From NCBI GenBank assembly GCA_958298945.1, contig OY282610.1:48801667-48865666 (forward strand): a stretch of 64,000 nucleotides of DNA, written 5' to 3'. Below the pieces are notes generated by a model that was given only the letters and a program-made list of their open reading frames with translations, had not been told where the DNA came from and made no database searches. This DNA comes from Atherix ibis (Eukaryota > Arthropoda > Insecta > Diptera > Athericidae). Made by a program: the position numbers and the translations under genes. Below are positions 1 through 12,165 of the stretch, piece by piece. Every line of letters begins with the position of its first letter. The stretch's first letter is position 1.

Positions 1-780
1 TCGAGCAGTGTAATATATGCACGAACATTTAGGACGAACAACTTCCTCTCGATCGAGCATGTTCGAGATGAACAAAATATGGCGATTTACTCGAATGGTG
101 TTGTCGCCTTAAATGTAGGCGCTCGATCATTTTAGACAACAAATTCCAACACGCAACACGAATGAAAATGTTCCTTCGTGAATATTAGTGCAATTTTAAC
201 ATTTCGTAACCAACGTTTGTGCATGAAAAATAGTTTGAGTTCGAGTTCGTCGAAACAAAAGTCGACAAAACCGTTTACAAAGGCATCCGCAAGTCTCAGA
301 AAAATAAGAAAGGGCGATAATATCATTAAATTAATATGCTTTGTCGAGGTGAACCCATGTGTGTTGAATTTTGGCAGTTTAGCAATTAATGGCGAGACCA
401 GTTCCAAAAGGTGATCGGACATCATCCTTTCCAAGACGATGAAAATTTAAGTGATCATCGCCGCAAAGTTCCGGCATCAATTTTCCGTATGCACAATTCT
501 TAGCGAGCTTCTCCACTCAAATAAAGAAAAAAAATCATAGCGCGAACAATTTCTAGCCGGACGAACTTTGATCGAGTTGATGTGTAGTCACAGCTCGAAA
601 ATGATTCGAGCTTGAAGCCCGTAATCAAAACTATTTCATTCCCTCTGCGAAGACTCGAACAAAAAAGTTTGAGCTGAGACAATAATTTGTCAATTGCTCG
701 AATGATATAAGTCGGTGTTAAAAAGTTCGTCCAATTGGACAAATTTGAGACGATCTTTTTGCTCTAATAATTCGAGCACT
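1..780. other. Unassigned sequence at left edge
   Basis: No gene is recognised. The sequence is less AT-rich than most of the window and is rich in words such as TTCGAGC and CGAAC on both strands. Open frames of 76 to 100 codons occur on both strands at 132-434 and 178-414, but they overlap each other and resemble no family I know. The stretch lies just downstream (minus strand) of a decayed transposase and may include more of that element, but no recognisable protein sequence continues into it. Confidence 0.4.
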
Positions 781-789
781 TCTCGGAAG

Positions 790-1140
790 GTGTAATCTTA
801 GCTTAAGTGTGCTAAATCGCACTTCGGCTAGTCTTGAAATAATGCGATGTGGGAGCTTCGTTTTCAATAAGCTCCTTGTTTCAACTGCTACGTAGTAAGT
901 ATTACCGTCCCCTTGGAACCAGATATTGTCCAAATTCATATCGTCCAATTGAGGCCAAAAAAAATGTCGATACCTCCGTCACGCTAGTCTCATTTCGAAA
1001 GCATTACAGCCCGATGTCATACTGGATGCAAAAGAAACTCCTGGAACTGTTGTAGCTATTTTTCTCTCAGATCCAACAATTTGGCTGGTCGACAAGCCAT
1101 TCAGTCAAAAATGCACTTCGTGTGCAAAAATGATTATTTC
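790..1140 (-). pseudogene. Decayed Tc1/mariner-superfamily transposase (DUF4817-type), copy 1
   Basis: Read on the minus strand, scattered pieces match the DDE transposase family common in insects whose N-terminal part is annotated as DUF4817. At 1119-1096 there is EVHF*LNG, equivalent to the usual DEVHFWLNG, with a stop in place of W. At about 950-828 the open stretch includes LDDMNLDNIWFQGDG, matching the block around the second catalytic Asp (usually WFQQDGATCHT), then LLKTKLPHRIISR. A frame change follows and PKCDLAHL at about 827-804 corresponds to PRSCDLTPLDFFLWG. Several frameshifts and stops separate these pieces, so the gene is dead. Two more relics of the same family lie at 11.9 and 59.2 kb. 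The assignment comes from remembered family motifs, not a search. The element's ends were not identified. Confidence 0.7.
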
Positions 1141-4100
1141 ATCAAATCTGGGAATTTCTGAGATTTCACTATCTCGATGCATTGTTAAATCGTGTAGTTC
1201 TCTATAATTAAATGATGGCTAAAGAAAAAAAAACAAACGAATAAAAATGGCCGCGCTGTCATTTGAAAAGTCAAAGTAATAGACTGTCAAAGATTGAGAG
1301 TTCCTATTGAAAAGCTTAAAGAATAAATAAAGAAAATTTATTAAATGTTTTATTGCAAAATAATTTCAAATTTTAAAAATAAAAATTATATTTTTAATTC
1401 CTGAAAAATATTGTAGTAATTTTTATATTTAATATACCAGGGGAAAGAAATACTTTTAGTTTGTGAAATAAAAATTTAGTTTTAATCGTGAAATTTACCA
1501 TTATCGATTTGCTAATTGAAAGGAATTGTTTTTCGTCTCTCTCTCTTTAAGTATTAGTCAGTCAGTATTCAGTTCGAACTGAAAATTGTTCTTCATTTCA
1601 TTGAATAATTTCATTGAAATTTCCCATTTGAACGTATTCAGTCTGAGTGGTGAATTCTTAACCGATTTTGTATGCATTTAACTCTTAACAATCTATGTGC
1701 ACTGGAAATGTGTATTTTGTCGTGCAAAATTCGTACTATGAAATTTTAGTTTTTTAGTTCAATTTTAAATAGTGTTGCGCTAATGTTAGATGATGAGTTA
1801 TGCACACCTGAAAAGGTTAACCGATAAAAGCATTTCGAATTTACGATGAAAAGCTCATCAATTTGTGCCGTAAATAAAATGGAATTATTCAAGTGCTGTT
1901 GAAATGAGCCTCCAACTATCCGACTATCCAATCGACCATTCAACCAATCGACCATCTAACCAACTAATGGACAAGCGGATGAAAGAACAAATAAACCATT
2001 CAATAAAATGCCGTTGACAAAATTCTAGTGAAAATCAAAAATTTCTACGTATGGGCCAGCAGAACTACTAACGGACGGCTTTGAAAAGCTTTTGAATAAA
2101 TTCTATTCGAAATAATTTGTTTCAAAGGGAAAAGGAAACAGTCGAAAATTGTACGTGCATTTCTGAATACGATCAACATTTACCCCCGGACGAACAATTT
2201 TCGCCGAAGTACATTCGAGCGCCTTTCAAATTCGGCTTCGGTCGCTCAAAACTTTTGTAGTTTTTCATTTTTCAAGGACTTGAGTTTTAATCACTATTAG
2301 CAGTCATATCTTCTAGAAATTATAATAAATCATCCCCATAAGATTAATTTTTTTGTATAAAGACTCTAAGAGGCTTGTCGTCATTTCGAAAAGTTTCTTT
2401 CTGCAACTAATTGGAAATTTTTTGCACGCCTGCGTGGTACGTCCTGTCTTTTTTTTTTGGTCTTCATCTTCTCCCCTAATATAATTTTCATTGACTTGAT
2501 GTATATTTATTGGAAATTTTTGTCTGTCATTGTTGTTTGCTGCTCAATGTATTTTTGGAACGGTAGCCCAATGTCACTATCCTAAGTTCAAATTACGGTT
2601 CGAAAAAAGGCCGGTAAAAATTTGGAGCTATTAGCTAACCCACGACACTCATTCATTCCTCCTCGTTCCATCGTAATCCTCATACCTCCGATTCCATGCA
2701 CTTCAGCCACACATCGGCCGTTCGTCCTTCCCTTATTCTGTTTATTATTCTAATCAACATAGTCGGAACATATGCACTCTTGCATACTCGCAGCCATTGT
2801 ATCCATATTAGAAAAAGTGCATAAGCCTCTGTTTGTATTCGCACTGTCCGCCGAGAGAAGCCTATCATATGATCAAATGAGTGACGGCGCCAGGACGAAG
2901 GGAATTTGCTGAAGCTAAGCTAATTGTGCCCACACATATCCATATTATCAATACAATTATCAACACCTTAACTACAGGCCCGGCCCATCTTCCCATTGCC
3001 AGTGGTATTGTGCCTCCATCTAGCTCATCTGAATAGTGCCTCCTTGCAATATTCCTCGGTTGTACATGCAGGGTAGATTCCACCCATTCCATATCGATTT
3101 CTGTAACCCTCTAGAGTCGGGGACCAACTATTGGAACTAAACATTCGAGAACAGCAGGCCCATATATTAATGTACAACGGTTGCCCTCATATTAAAATGG
3201 TGGGACCCAGTTTCCGTAAACACGATACGGAGAACTGCGCAACCACGCATGTACGCATATTTATATGCATGCTCGTATTTCAAGAATAGCCACAGAATCG
3301 TCGCGATGCAATCACCACCACTACGGGATGATCGTTTCTGGATGCATTATCGCTTTCCCTCGTGTCACTCTATTTTCGTAGCTGGAGCCACTATTGTTTT
3401 GTTGTTTTGGCACTGATTCTCTTGGACCCGTACAAGCATTTATGCTGGATGCGTTGGATTTTCATAGGCCTCAGACTTTCAACAGAAATATCATCATGAT
3501 TTTGTTGATGGTCAAATAGGTTGGCTGCTAGAATACTTGCATGAGTATATATGCCTTGGTACAGACCTTGGGTGGAAAGTTGAAAAAATTCCAATTGGCA
3601 AACGGACAGGCAAAAAATAGATCCCCCCCCCCCTCGGTTCTAATTGTACAGAGCCACACCTTGATGCCACCACAGATCCATTCCGATATCATCTCCTGTT
3701 CATTTGTTCATTTTTTCTAACGATTCCGCACCCCATCTACGCCCTTCTTTATGTACAAATTATAATAGACAGGAAGGAATAACACGCAATTTTCAATACA
3801 TAAGCACTCGCATCGATGCACTCGGAATGCGATGTTGAAAATTAGTAGAACAACCCGATATACTGCTGATGCGTCCTAGGAATGGTGGCCACCATAGCTC
3901 TTCTCATAGTATATGTTCAAAGTGTTTGTTATTGACCACTAAAGGTGTGCACTCGCATTCAAGCTCCATGCACTCCACACTCATGTATGAATACGCGTTG
4001 AGTGCGCGTTTCCGTCCAGCCAGTATGCAATAATTTTTCATTTTATGTACAACCCTTACATATGCATTCCTTATTCTATGGGGACCCATTCAGCAATGCA

Positions 4101-4639
4101 ATTTTAGTGCATTTCCGAAGCAATTGGGCAAAACGGGTCCATTCGCCGACCAACAGTCAACAGCCACCCTGTAAGTGCAAGGGATGAGAATATTAAAAAT
4201 GATTCGGTTCGTCCGCTTGTATGTCTGTTCACACGTGAACATTTATAATATTTGCATTCGATAATAATATTATGTATAAATCGAAAATTATTATCAAAAA
4301 ACAATTGAATATAAATAAAATTTTAATCTGCACTCCAATATAATGTGTTCGATGATTTATGTGACGTTGGTTAGTCACATCGGACATCATCGCCATACCC
4401 ATTCTGGTTCATATTAGCAGAAGCCATAAATCCATTATGTTCGCATTATTTGTGATATGAAATTGCCAATTTTAAATATTCATTTTCTATTTTATACGGA
4501 AGTGAATATAATTAAAATGGATCTTCTTCACTATTGTATATGTTGCCGGCATTTTTTTAATCTCAATTTGCGGTTTTTAATGCAGTTTCTTCATGTATTT
4601 AGCAGTCATTCTATGAAAGGCGGCCATTTTCTTTATTAG
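1141..4639. other. Intergenic or intronic stretch, no gene recognised
   Basis: From 1200 to 2100 the sequence is AT-rich. A short irregular repeat built on CAATCGACCAT lies at about 1915-1960. From 2100 to 4450 composition is more balanced and reads like unique sequence. It includes two back-to-back minus-strand open frames (2865-3092 and 2680-2868) that I do not recognise, and an 11-base C run at 3623-3633. No splice-bounded exon, RNA gene or transposon end could be supported. Confidence 0.4.
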
Positions 4640-5240
4640 TGGCCATTTTGATAAAAATTTGCATATTTTACAGACGCCCATTTTTATATTCATGGATATT
4701 TTGTTATCGACGGCCATTTTTGTTATCGACAGCCATTTTTTTTTTTTTAATGAAGCGAATTTTTTTATTGACGGACATTTTTTATATTGGCAGCCATTTT
4801 ATATTTTCTGACTTGTTTTCATTAACGGACATTTTTTATGCTGATAGAAATTTTTTTCTTATGACTTTTTTTCATTGACGGACGTTTTCTTTATTGCAGG
4901 ACATTTTGTCATCGACGAATATTTTTTCATTGAAGGACATTTTATCATCGACGAACATTTTTCATTAACGGATATTTTTTAAATGAAGTGAATTTTTTTA
5001 TTGACGGACATTTTTTATGTTGGCAGTCATTTTATATTTTCTGGCTTCTTTTCATCGACGGACAGTTTTCCATTGATGCACGTTGTTTCATAAACGGACA
5101 TTTTTTATACTGGTAGAAATTTTCTTTCTCAAGACTTTTTTCATTGACGGAAATCTTTTTATTGAAGCGGATTTTTTTAATGATGAACATTTTGTATTAA
5201 CGGACAGCTTTTATATTTAAAGGCTTTTTTTTAAACTGAG
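4640..5240. repeat. Degenerate minisatellite (ATTGACGGACATTTTTT-like units)
   Basis: A motif close to ATTGACGGACATTTTTT recurs more than a dozen times with variable spacing of about 20 to 40 bases, in variants such as ATCGACGGCCATTTTT, TTAACGGACATTTTTT and ATCGACGAACATTTTT. A higher-order copy is visible: the run beginning AATGAAGCGAATTTTTTT at 4749 is repeated, with substitutions, from 4982 (AATGAAGTG), an offset of 233 bases. Open frames crossing this tract are low complexity and rich in Phe, Ile and Leu, so they are not genes. Copies are too diverged for a recent expansion. Confidence 0.8.
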
Positions 5241-6574
5241 GTAGATATTTTTTCATTGAATAACATAGACTTAATGTTTGTAAGGACACATACTATATAT
5301 TTAAAAATTGCTTCTTGTTATGCAATAGCAAGTTTATAAGTATTTTTTTAATGTAAAAAAAAGAGAAATTTCTAAAAAATCCTTTTGTGGTAATAAAGAA
5401 AAACTTAGGATACTTTAACGATATCTTATATTAACTTAAGGCAATTGGTGTTGAAAGAGTTTTTCCAATTATATTTTCTCTATGGATAGAAGTATTTTTT
5501 AAATAGTATCTTCTTTATATTATTTATGCATTTCTATTCAATATTGGTTTAGTTATTTCACAACATTTAAGGATAATTTTGTCTGCTTGTATTTTCACAT
5601 TTAATTTCATAGCTTCATAATTTTATTTATAATTTCATTCGTAAAAATAAAAATAAATAGCTTCAAAAATCTGTCGAAACTATAGTGAAAATATTATGAA
5701 AAATTTATTAGAATGAGAAATATATAAAAATTTGCTTAATACTTTTGATCAAATAGAAAATTCAATTTCTTCTTTATTGGCTCTCTTAAAAAAAGGATAT
5801 ACATATTATTTTTTTTTAAATAACAAAGATAATGGAAAGAAAAAAACTTTTCCATTATTATTATATGCTATGATTTTCCTGTATTCTATCAAATATTTAG
5901 GTGGGTATTCTTTACTGCATGAAAAAAATCGATTGAGACATGCGTCAGGATATCAAGTTTGTTTTTTTTCTAATCAAGTTTACTATTAAAAAATTTTCCT
6001 TCTTTTTCCAGAATCATATTTTTTTAACCATATTCTGACTTTATGGTAAAAGATATTTTTATAAGCACATAAAATAATGGAAAAATATATTTTCATAAAA
6101 TCATTGCAACTTTATAAAAATTATAAGAGTACTTCTCAAACTTTACTTTTCTTAATTTGAGATAACTTATTAAAGCCATTTTGCCTACAATTTTTCTTAA
6201 TATATGGTATTTTCCTTAAAATATAACAAATAATATTTTAAGTAACAATAAATATTTAAATATATATTTAGTTTGAAAGTTAATATTTCAAAATCCCATA
6301 TAATCTTTGCAAAATAGAATTTACACAGTTAAAAAAAAAATTTCGTAAATTTACTATTTAAAAAAGAATTTGTATATTGAAAATTATATTGTTAATAAGT
6401 TGGAATTTAATAACAAATCTAATTACAAAGTTTAAATGGAATCAGTAGAATCTATATGTAAAGATTGAGAGCTGCTGGTATAAAAACAAAAATTTTATCA
6501 TAAATTTACTATAGAAAATTATATTTTTTAAAAGAACAATAAAGAAAAATTTTTAATATTTCTCATTTAAAAGC
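5241..6574. other. AT-rich stretch without genes
   Basis: Very AT-rich sequence with long A and T runs. The 85-codon open frame at 5732-5989 is low complexity and unrecognised. The only landmark is the TA dinucleotide at 6575-6576, which is the left target-site copy of the mariner that follows. Confidence 0.5.
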
Positions 6575-6576
6575 TA

Positions 6577-6604
6577 CGAGGGTCATTTAACAAGTACTTA
6601 GCCT
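6577..6604 (+). repeat. Left terminal inverted repeat of mariner copy A
   Basis: A 28-base terminal repeat beginning CGAGGGTCATTTAACAAG. It pairs with 7731-7758 apart from two mismatches. It is directly preceded by the TA target duplication. Confidence 0.93.
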
Positions 6605-6640
6605 ACAAAAGAAAAACGAAAATTTTGGAAAGGTGGCAAT

Positions 6641-7580
6641 TTATTTTTCCACATAATCTCCTTCAAGCTCTATACACTTGGCCCAGCGATGCTCTAACTT
6701 TTTTAACCCGTCCAAAAAATACATTTTCTCGAGGGAAGCAAAATAGGCCTCCGTGCCGACGATGACCTTCTCATTCGACCCAAATCTATTCCCGGTGAGT
6801 GATTTTTTCAGGTTTGGAAATAAAAAGTAGTCACAGGGGGCCAAATCTGGAGAGTACGGTGGATGGGGCAGCAATTCGTAGCGCAATTCGACCAATTTGG
6901 CCATGGCGATGGCGGAGGTGTGAGCCGGCGCGTCCTCGTGGTTGAACAGCACATTTTTCTTCGCAAAGCGGGGCCGCTTCTTCTTCAATTCGACGTCAAA
7001 TCGGCCCAATAAGTCAGCATAGTAGCGCCCCGTGATTGTTTTACCCTTCTCGAGGTATTCGATGTGGATCACACCTTGTGAATCCCAGTAAACGGTGGCC
7101 ATCACCTTTCCGGCCCATCGAACAGTCTTCGCCTTCTTCGGAGCACATTCGCCGGGTGAAGTCCACTGTTTCGACTATTCCTTGGTCTCTGGTGTATACC
7201 AGTGAATCCATGTTTCGTCGACGGTCACGAAACGACGCAAGAACTCCGCTGGATTGCGCTGAAACAGCGCCAAACACGTCGCCGATGTTGTCTCCCACAG
7301 TCTCAGCTATCTCGTGAACCTTCAATCGACGGTCTGCCAACACGAGATCGTGAACTTTTTTAACGTTTTCCTTCGTAGCAGCCGTTTTCGGGGCACCTGG
7401 GCGTGGCTCATCAAAAACCGACGTGCGGCCACAAACAAACTCGTTGAACCAATTCTTGACGGTCGCCATCGAAGAAGAAGAGTCACCATACACAGTATCC
7501 AAGTGACCTTTGATTTCGCTGCGCGTTTTCCCTTCCAAAAACAAGAATCTAATCACCGAACGATATTGTTCTTTTTCCAT
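6641..7580 (-). pseudogene. Mariner transposase pseudogene (copy A)
   Basis: Mariner DD34D transposases bind the element's ends and carry out cut-and-paste movement in the nucleus. The start codon is at 7580-7578 (MEKEQYRSV) and the end is YVEK followed by a stop at 6641-6643. The N-terminal helix-turn-helix region is open. After AETVG (about 7290) the sequence jumps to what should be the block CLALFQRNP, in another frame. Some 30 to 40 residues, including the linker motif WVPRLL, are therefore missing. The frame holding the first catalytic Asp (VDETWIH) then meets a TAG at 7177-7175 after TPETKE. In the second catalytic block, where HHDN is expected, the copy reads NHED (Glu codon at 6937-6935), so the catalytic Asp is lost as well. 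The third block PYSPDLAPCDYFLF is intact. The gene is dead for at least three independent reasons. Confidence 0.93.
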
Positions 7581-7730
7581 TTTTGTGCAACCGACCGACA
7601 CGCTCGCTTTCAAAGGCTTTCAAAACAAACCTAATGAAGGGAATCGACTGAAACTTTGACAGTAGGCTACTAAAAGAATGTACTGCACGATGGTAAATTT
7701 TTTTTGTGACAGCAGTTTCATCGGGCGGTG

Positions 7731-7758
7731 AGGCTTAGTACTTGTTGAATGACCCTCG
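7731..7758 (-). repeat. Right terminal inverted repeat of mariner copy A
   Basis: A 28-base repeat ending TTGAATGACCCTCG, the inverted partner of 6577-6604. It is directly followed by the TA target duplication at 7759-7760. Confidence 0.93.
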
Positions 7759-7760
7759 TA

Positions 7761-10700
7761 TAATAAATAAAAAATTGTTTACTTCAGTGTGCATATTGAG
7801 AGATGTTACTATATAAATTTTAAGATAAATCTAAGTTTATTTAATATTAGAGTAGTTTTTAGCAGATTATTCATTCCAAGGATAATGTCATTTAGGAGCT
7901 ATTGATGTAAGAAAACAATTGGGAGCAACTGGTTTTACGAGTAGTCCAGGAAATAGAAAAGGAATTTTTATGAATTTAAAGTACTTTTATCGCTCTTATA
8001 TAAGTGGTACGATAATCGGAGTCCTGTCTAGGTCCGCAGAAATAAGGATAAAACTTTGCGTTGCGGTATTCCAATTCAACACCTCCAACATGTTTTTGGT
8101 TTCCTGGCCTATCCCGTCTTCTTAAATTTTTATAAATTAATTTTTCAATTTCTTCAGCTGACTTTAAAAATTAATTGAATTTAATTAAAAACCATTCGAA
8201 GCTATTTAGAGTCTAATACTTACAACTGCAAATGTTAGTTGTTATTCATAATTGGCAGGATCTACTTGATACTGAATTGGTTAATTTTTCGATTATTCAC
8301 TAATTTTCAAAATAAAAATTTTTGAAGATAATTTTAAGATATATTTTTAATTACTTTTTTTATTAATAATTTCATCAATCAATTTAATGATGCAGAAAAA
8401 ATATTTTTTTTTTATGAAAAGTTTCCATAATTACTTGAAATTAAAAATTGCCATGAAAATAATTTATTTTTACATAATTAAAATCTGGAATATGCATAAA
8501 TAGGATACATGAATAAATACAAAATTATAATTGCAATTAACGAAGTACTTTATTTATACCATATGTAAAAAGATAAATGAATAAACATACTAGCAGGGAA
8601 TATGGTGGATATTTTAATGAAATAATTCCAACCAATATAATTTTGCAATTTCAAATCGAATATACTTATATTAAAATATTTTCTATTTATATATATATAA
8701 TATATATATATATATATTTATATAATTATACAATAACTACGAGTATAGTATATAAATGTGAACCTTTTATATGCCACCCTTATATGGTGATTAGTTATGT
8801 ACGATATTTGAAATAAATTAGAAAATTATCGTTGAATTATTATGTGTAGGTACATAAAGTGAAGAAAATATGGTATGGGAAATATTTATGTGGAAAAACG
8901 TAGCGTATATTTCGCCCATATTGGTCAGCCGTTTGTGTCCACTTTCTGTGATAATGTTGACCACTAGTTCAAAGTGTTATATCGGTCCCGTTATATGACA
9001 CCACTTTTCATACGCCTCCGCCATTTTTGCCTAACCACCCAGATCCCGATCTCCATTCCCCAAACCCTCGAATCCCATCCACCATTCATCTCAGAACACA
9101 ATCATCTCTGTATAACTATTTCCATCGGCCACAACTACTACTACAAAAACAGCACCAACAAAAAGAACAGCATCGCCTATAACAAGAATTATTTTGCTAA
9201 AATCTGCACACATACAAAATTATACGCACGCACAAAATCACATATGCAAACACGCAAAAATCTTCATACATAAACGAAAATGTCTGCACTTGTACACACA
9301 GAAAAGGATATTCACTGATGCAAATACAGCCAATTTAGCTACCCACCCCTAACTTATGTGAATACGACGGAAGGTGCAAATTAGTCCGCCACTACCCAAA
9401 CCTTATCTCATTTGCAACCTTTTTCAGCCTATAACGCTAGATGGGCTTAGTCAGTTATCAGACCAAAGCCTGCCCAAAATGAATCGTGAATTTTGAAAAT
9501 TTTGCTAATGTCCTGTGCATTTCAAAGTGCGTATATATGAAAATCGATGCATTATTCGCACCCATCGACTTAAATGCATCCAAATTAGGTGGGAATGATG
9601 GGGAAACATTAGCACTACTCATTTTCCCATATCTGGACATATTTTTGCCATTATTTCTGGATCATTCTATCTTATTAGCTAAAGGACCTTAGAAAAATTT
9701 TCCTTTTTTTTGGAGTTTCCGTAATTATGTAATAAGGAATAAAAAAATTGTTGCGAAAATGTTATAAAAAAATTTTAAAAAACGTTCACAAAAAAAAGTC
9801 TTCTTAATTGAAAAATTAAATCTCACAAAAAACAATTTTGTTTTGTCTGCTTTAAGCACAATTTAATAAGTAAAACTTCCTGAACGGTTAGAAACTTTGG
9901 AGAATTGGCAGATAAAAAGAGTAGAACTTAAATGAGGAGGGTCTGTTTTAGTCGTCTCGGAAAGTATACATTTCTGGTGTCAATATTCAAAATGACTCTC
10001 AGTTTTAAGGTGACTGCCTAAATTAGTTAAAATTAATCAAAAAAATTTTAAAAAAAAGAGCTTTTCTGCAATGATTTTCTCTACCTTAATCGCTGTAAAT
10101 AGTCTTCAAAAAAAATGAATAAAAAATAAGGTCGTAAACTTTTAAAACCCTTAATAAATTTTCCAAACTTGATCCTTTTCGGTTTCTGGTGTATTATTTT
10201 TGTTCAGTTGGATAAATTAAATGAAAACAAAAATTTTGTAATTTTTTATGTTCGAAAATTTTGATTTTGAAACTATTACCAAAAAAAAATTTCAAAAAAA
10301 AATTTTAATAAAATTTATGAGCATAAAAATTCAATATTTTTATGGCATAATAGTTTAGGTGCGGTTATTTATTTATTTTGATAAAAAAAAAATTCTTTGT
10401 CATTTTTAAAATTCAAAATTGAAAAATTTCCAAATCTTTTTTTCAAGATTCCCAAAAATTTGCTTAAGAAATTTCCTCATTTTATTATTTTGTATTCACA
10501 AATAAACAATTTTAAGATATTAGTTTTGGTTTTAATTAAGAAGAAATTATAATTGGCTTATTATAAAAAAAGTTAAAATTATTTTACAATAAAAAAACTC
10601 AGTCGAATTCTTGTAACATTTTCATTATATCTTTTTAAAGAAATTTTCTTAAGAAGGCAAAAAAAAATTTTTTTTAATGCTGAAACAGATTTTTATGGCT

Positions 10701-11859
10701 AAATATAATTAATTTAGAAAAAAAATATGTTGAAAGAGTATTAAGCTTTCCATCAAATTTTTTAAAATGTCATTTTTCTGTTGGTATAAAAGACATCAAA
10801 TTTCGAAAATATTATTTTTCTTTAATTTAATAAAAACAGTACCAAAAAAAATAGTTTAATATTAACCTGATTTTACTGCTAAAGTTTCTTGAAATAATTC
10901 CTACTTAATATTTTTTGAATATGTAGTTTTTAAAAAAGGTTCTGTTCGTATTTGCTCAAAGAAAAATTAACAAAACTCAATCAATTTTTTTAATATTTTA
11001 TATTTAAATATTTTTTTCTAAAAATAAATGAAAACTTTTTTTTAAATATTTTTTTAAGCCCATTAATTTTACAAGAGTTTTACCGTTTAATTATTTTGAG
11101 ATGTTAATTGATTTTCTTCAATTAATTAGGAAATTCAATTTCAAATTGAAATTTTATAAATTAATGATAAACTTTTGTTTAAACGTATTCTTAATTGAAT
11201 GTAAAAACTTATGCAATAATAAAAGTTGAAGATTTTGCTAGTTAGTCAAAATTTCATAAAATATGTAAAGCCTCCACAAATTAAAGATTTCGTTATTAAT
11301 AATTTTTATAATGAAATCAACAAAAAAATTATGCCTGTTAAGAAAATGTAAAAGAATAATTGATACAATCTTGGAAAAGCCATTTTTATTATTTTTGGAA
11401 AAAGTTTTCATTATAAATTAGAAAATATTTAAAAAACAAGTCTACAAAAACAAAGTTTTTAAAATATAAAAGAAAATTAGTTTTTTGACCTCAAACAACT
11501 TTGACAATAATTCATTTTTCAGCTAGTATATTTTATATACAAAGTTATTCATTTTAAAGTTTGTAAATAAATAATTCTTTTTTTAGATAAATATCATCAA
11601 CATATAATTTTTAAAAATAATTTTGCATAGTCTAATATATGCCATTTTTTTATTAAGAAAAATTTTAATATAAAAAGCATTAACATTTTATAAAAAAAAG
11701 TCATTTAACAATATGAGTAAGGAGAGATTGCCTGAGGGCTCGTATTTCTTAGAATATGAAGAAGAAATACGATTCTGAGCTCGGTTCTGAGCACTATGAC
11801 CGTATGAAAACCAAGTTTTGTAATCTTAACTTATAGATATTAATTAATACTATGTGTGG
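7761..11859. other. AT-rich stretch with one more complex island
   Basis: No gene is recognised. An island of more balanced composition lies at about 8880-9700, with chance open frames on both strands. The rest, especially 9700-11700, is dominated by A and T runs broken by short unique words. It looks like old, eroded non-coding sequence. No transposon ends or RNA genes were found. Confidence 0.45.
8687..8730. repeat. AT dinucleotide microsatellite
   Basis: A nearly pure TA/AT run interrupted by a few AA or TT steps. Simple repeat with no other signal. Confidence 0.85.
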
Positions 11860-12165
11860 TTATAAAAAAACGGTGCCATAAGCAACAATATACAAAAAAT
11901 TTTGGCTTTATTGAATGAAAAGTGTGCAAGACGTGTAATTTTGAGATTTGGTAATGTCAACTGGCATCCAAGATCGTATGATTTAACGCCATTGAATTTT
12001 CTCTTATAAAACTATATAAAAAAATCACATTAATATAAGTAATGTTTTAATTTGAAATCATTTAAAAATCAGCATCCCTCAAGTTATGGTCGAATTCTAA
12101 TCTAAAATGTGTAAAAAAGTCTGAAAAAATCACCTCAAAAGGATCGAGTCCTGCAAAAAATCTCA
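11860..12165 (+). pseudogene. Decayed Tc1/mariner-superfamily transposase (DUF4817-type), copy 2
   Basis: The plus strand preserves the C-terminal third of the same transposase family as the relic near 1 kb. At about 11864-11931 the translation runs GAISNNIQKILALLNEK, matching the usual DGATCHT block. Then come RVILRFGNVNWHPRSYDLTP (11932-11991) and LNFLL with a stop where W of the FFLWG motif belongs. Further on, at about 12085-12165, SKMCKKV, a stop and KRIESCKK resemble the usual C-terminal end (MCxxV ... KRI). Several stops show the gene is dead. Upstream sequence back to 11700 does not give a recognisable N-terminus, so this copy is truncated or too diverged. Confidence 0.75.

Larger units (their letters stand above)
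6577..7758 (-). mobile_element. Damaged mariner element (copy A)
   Basis: A 1,182-bp element bounded by TA on both sides (6575-6576 and 7759-7760), the standard mariner target duplication. Its ends are inverted repeats of 28 bases (6577-6604 and 7731-7758) starting CGAGGGTCATT and differing at two positions. The transposase is on the minus strand and is broken. Length is slightly below the usual 1.25 to 1.3 kb because of an internal deletion. Its ends and protein resemble the mariner at 21540-22787 (shared start CGAGGGTC, then TTCAA and AAGT), so the two belong to related subfamilies. It cannot move itself, but its ends look good enough to be recognised by an enzyme supplied from elsewhere. 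Confidence 0.95.
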
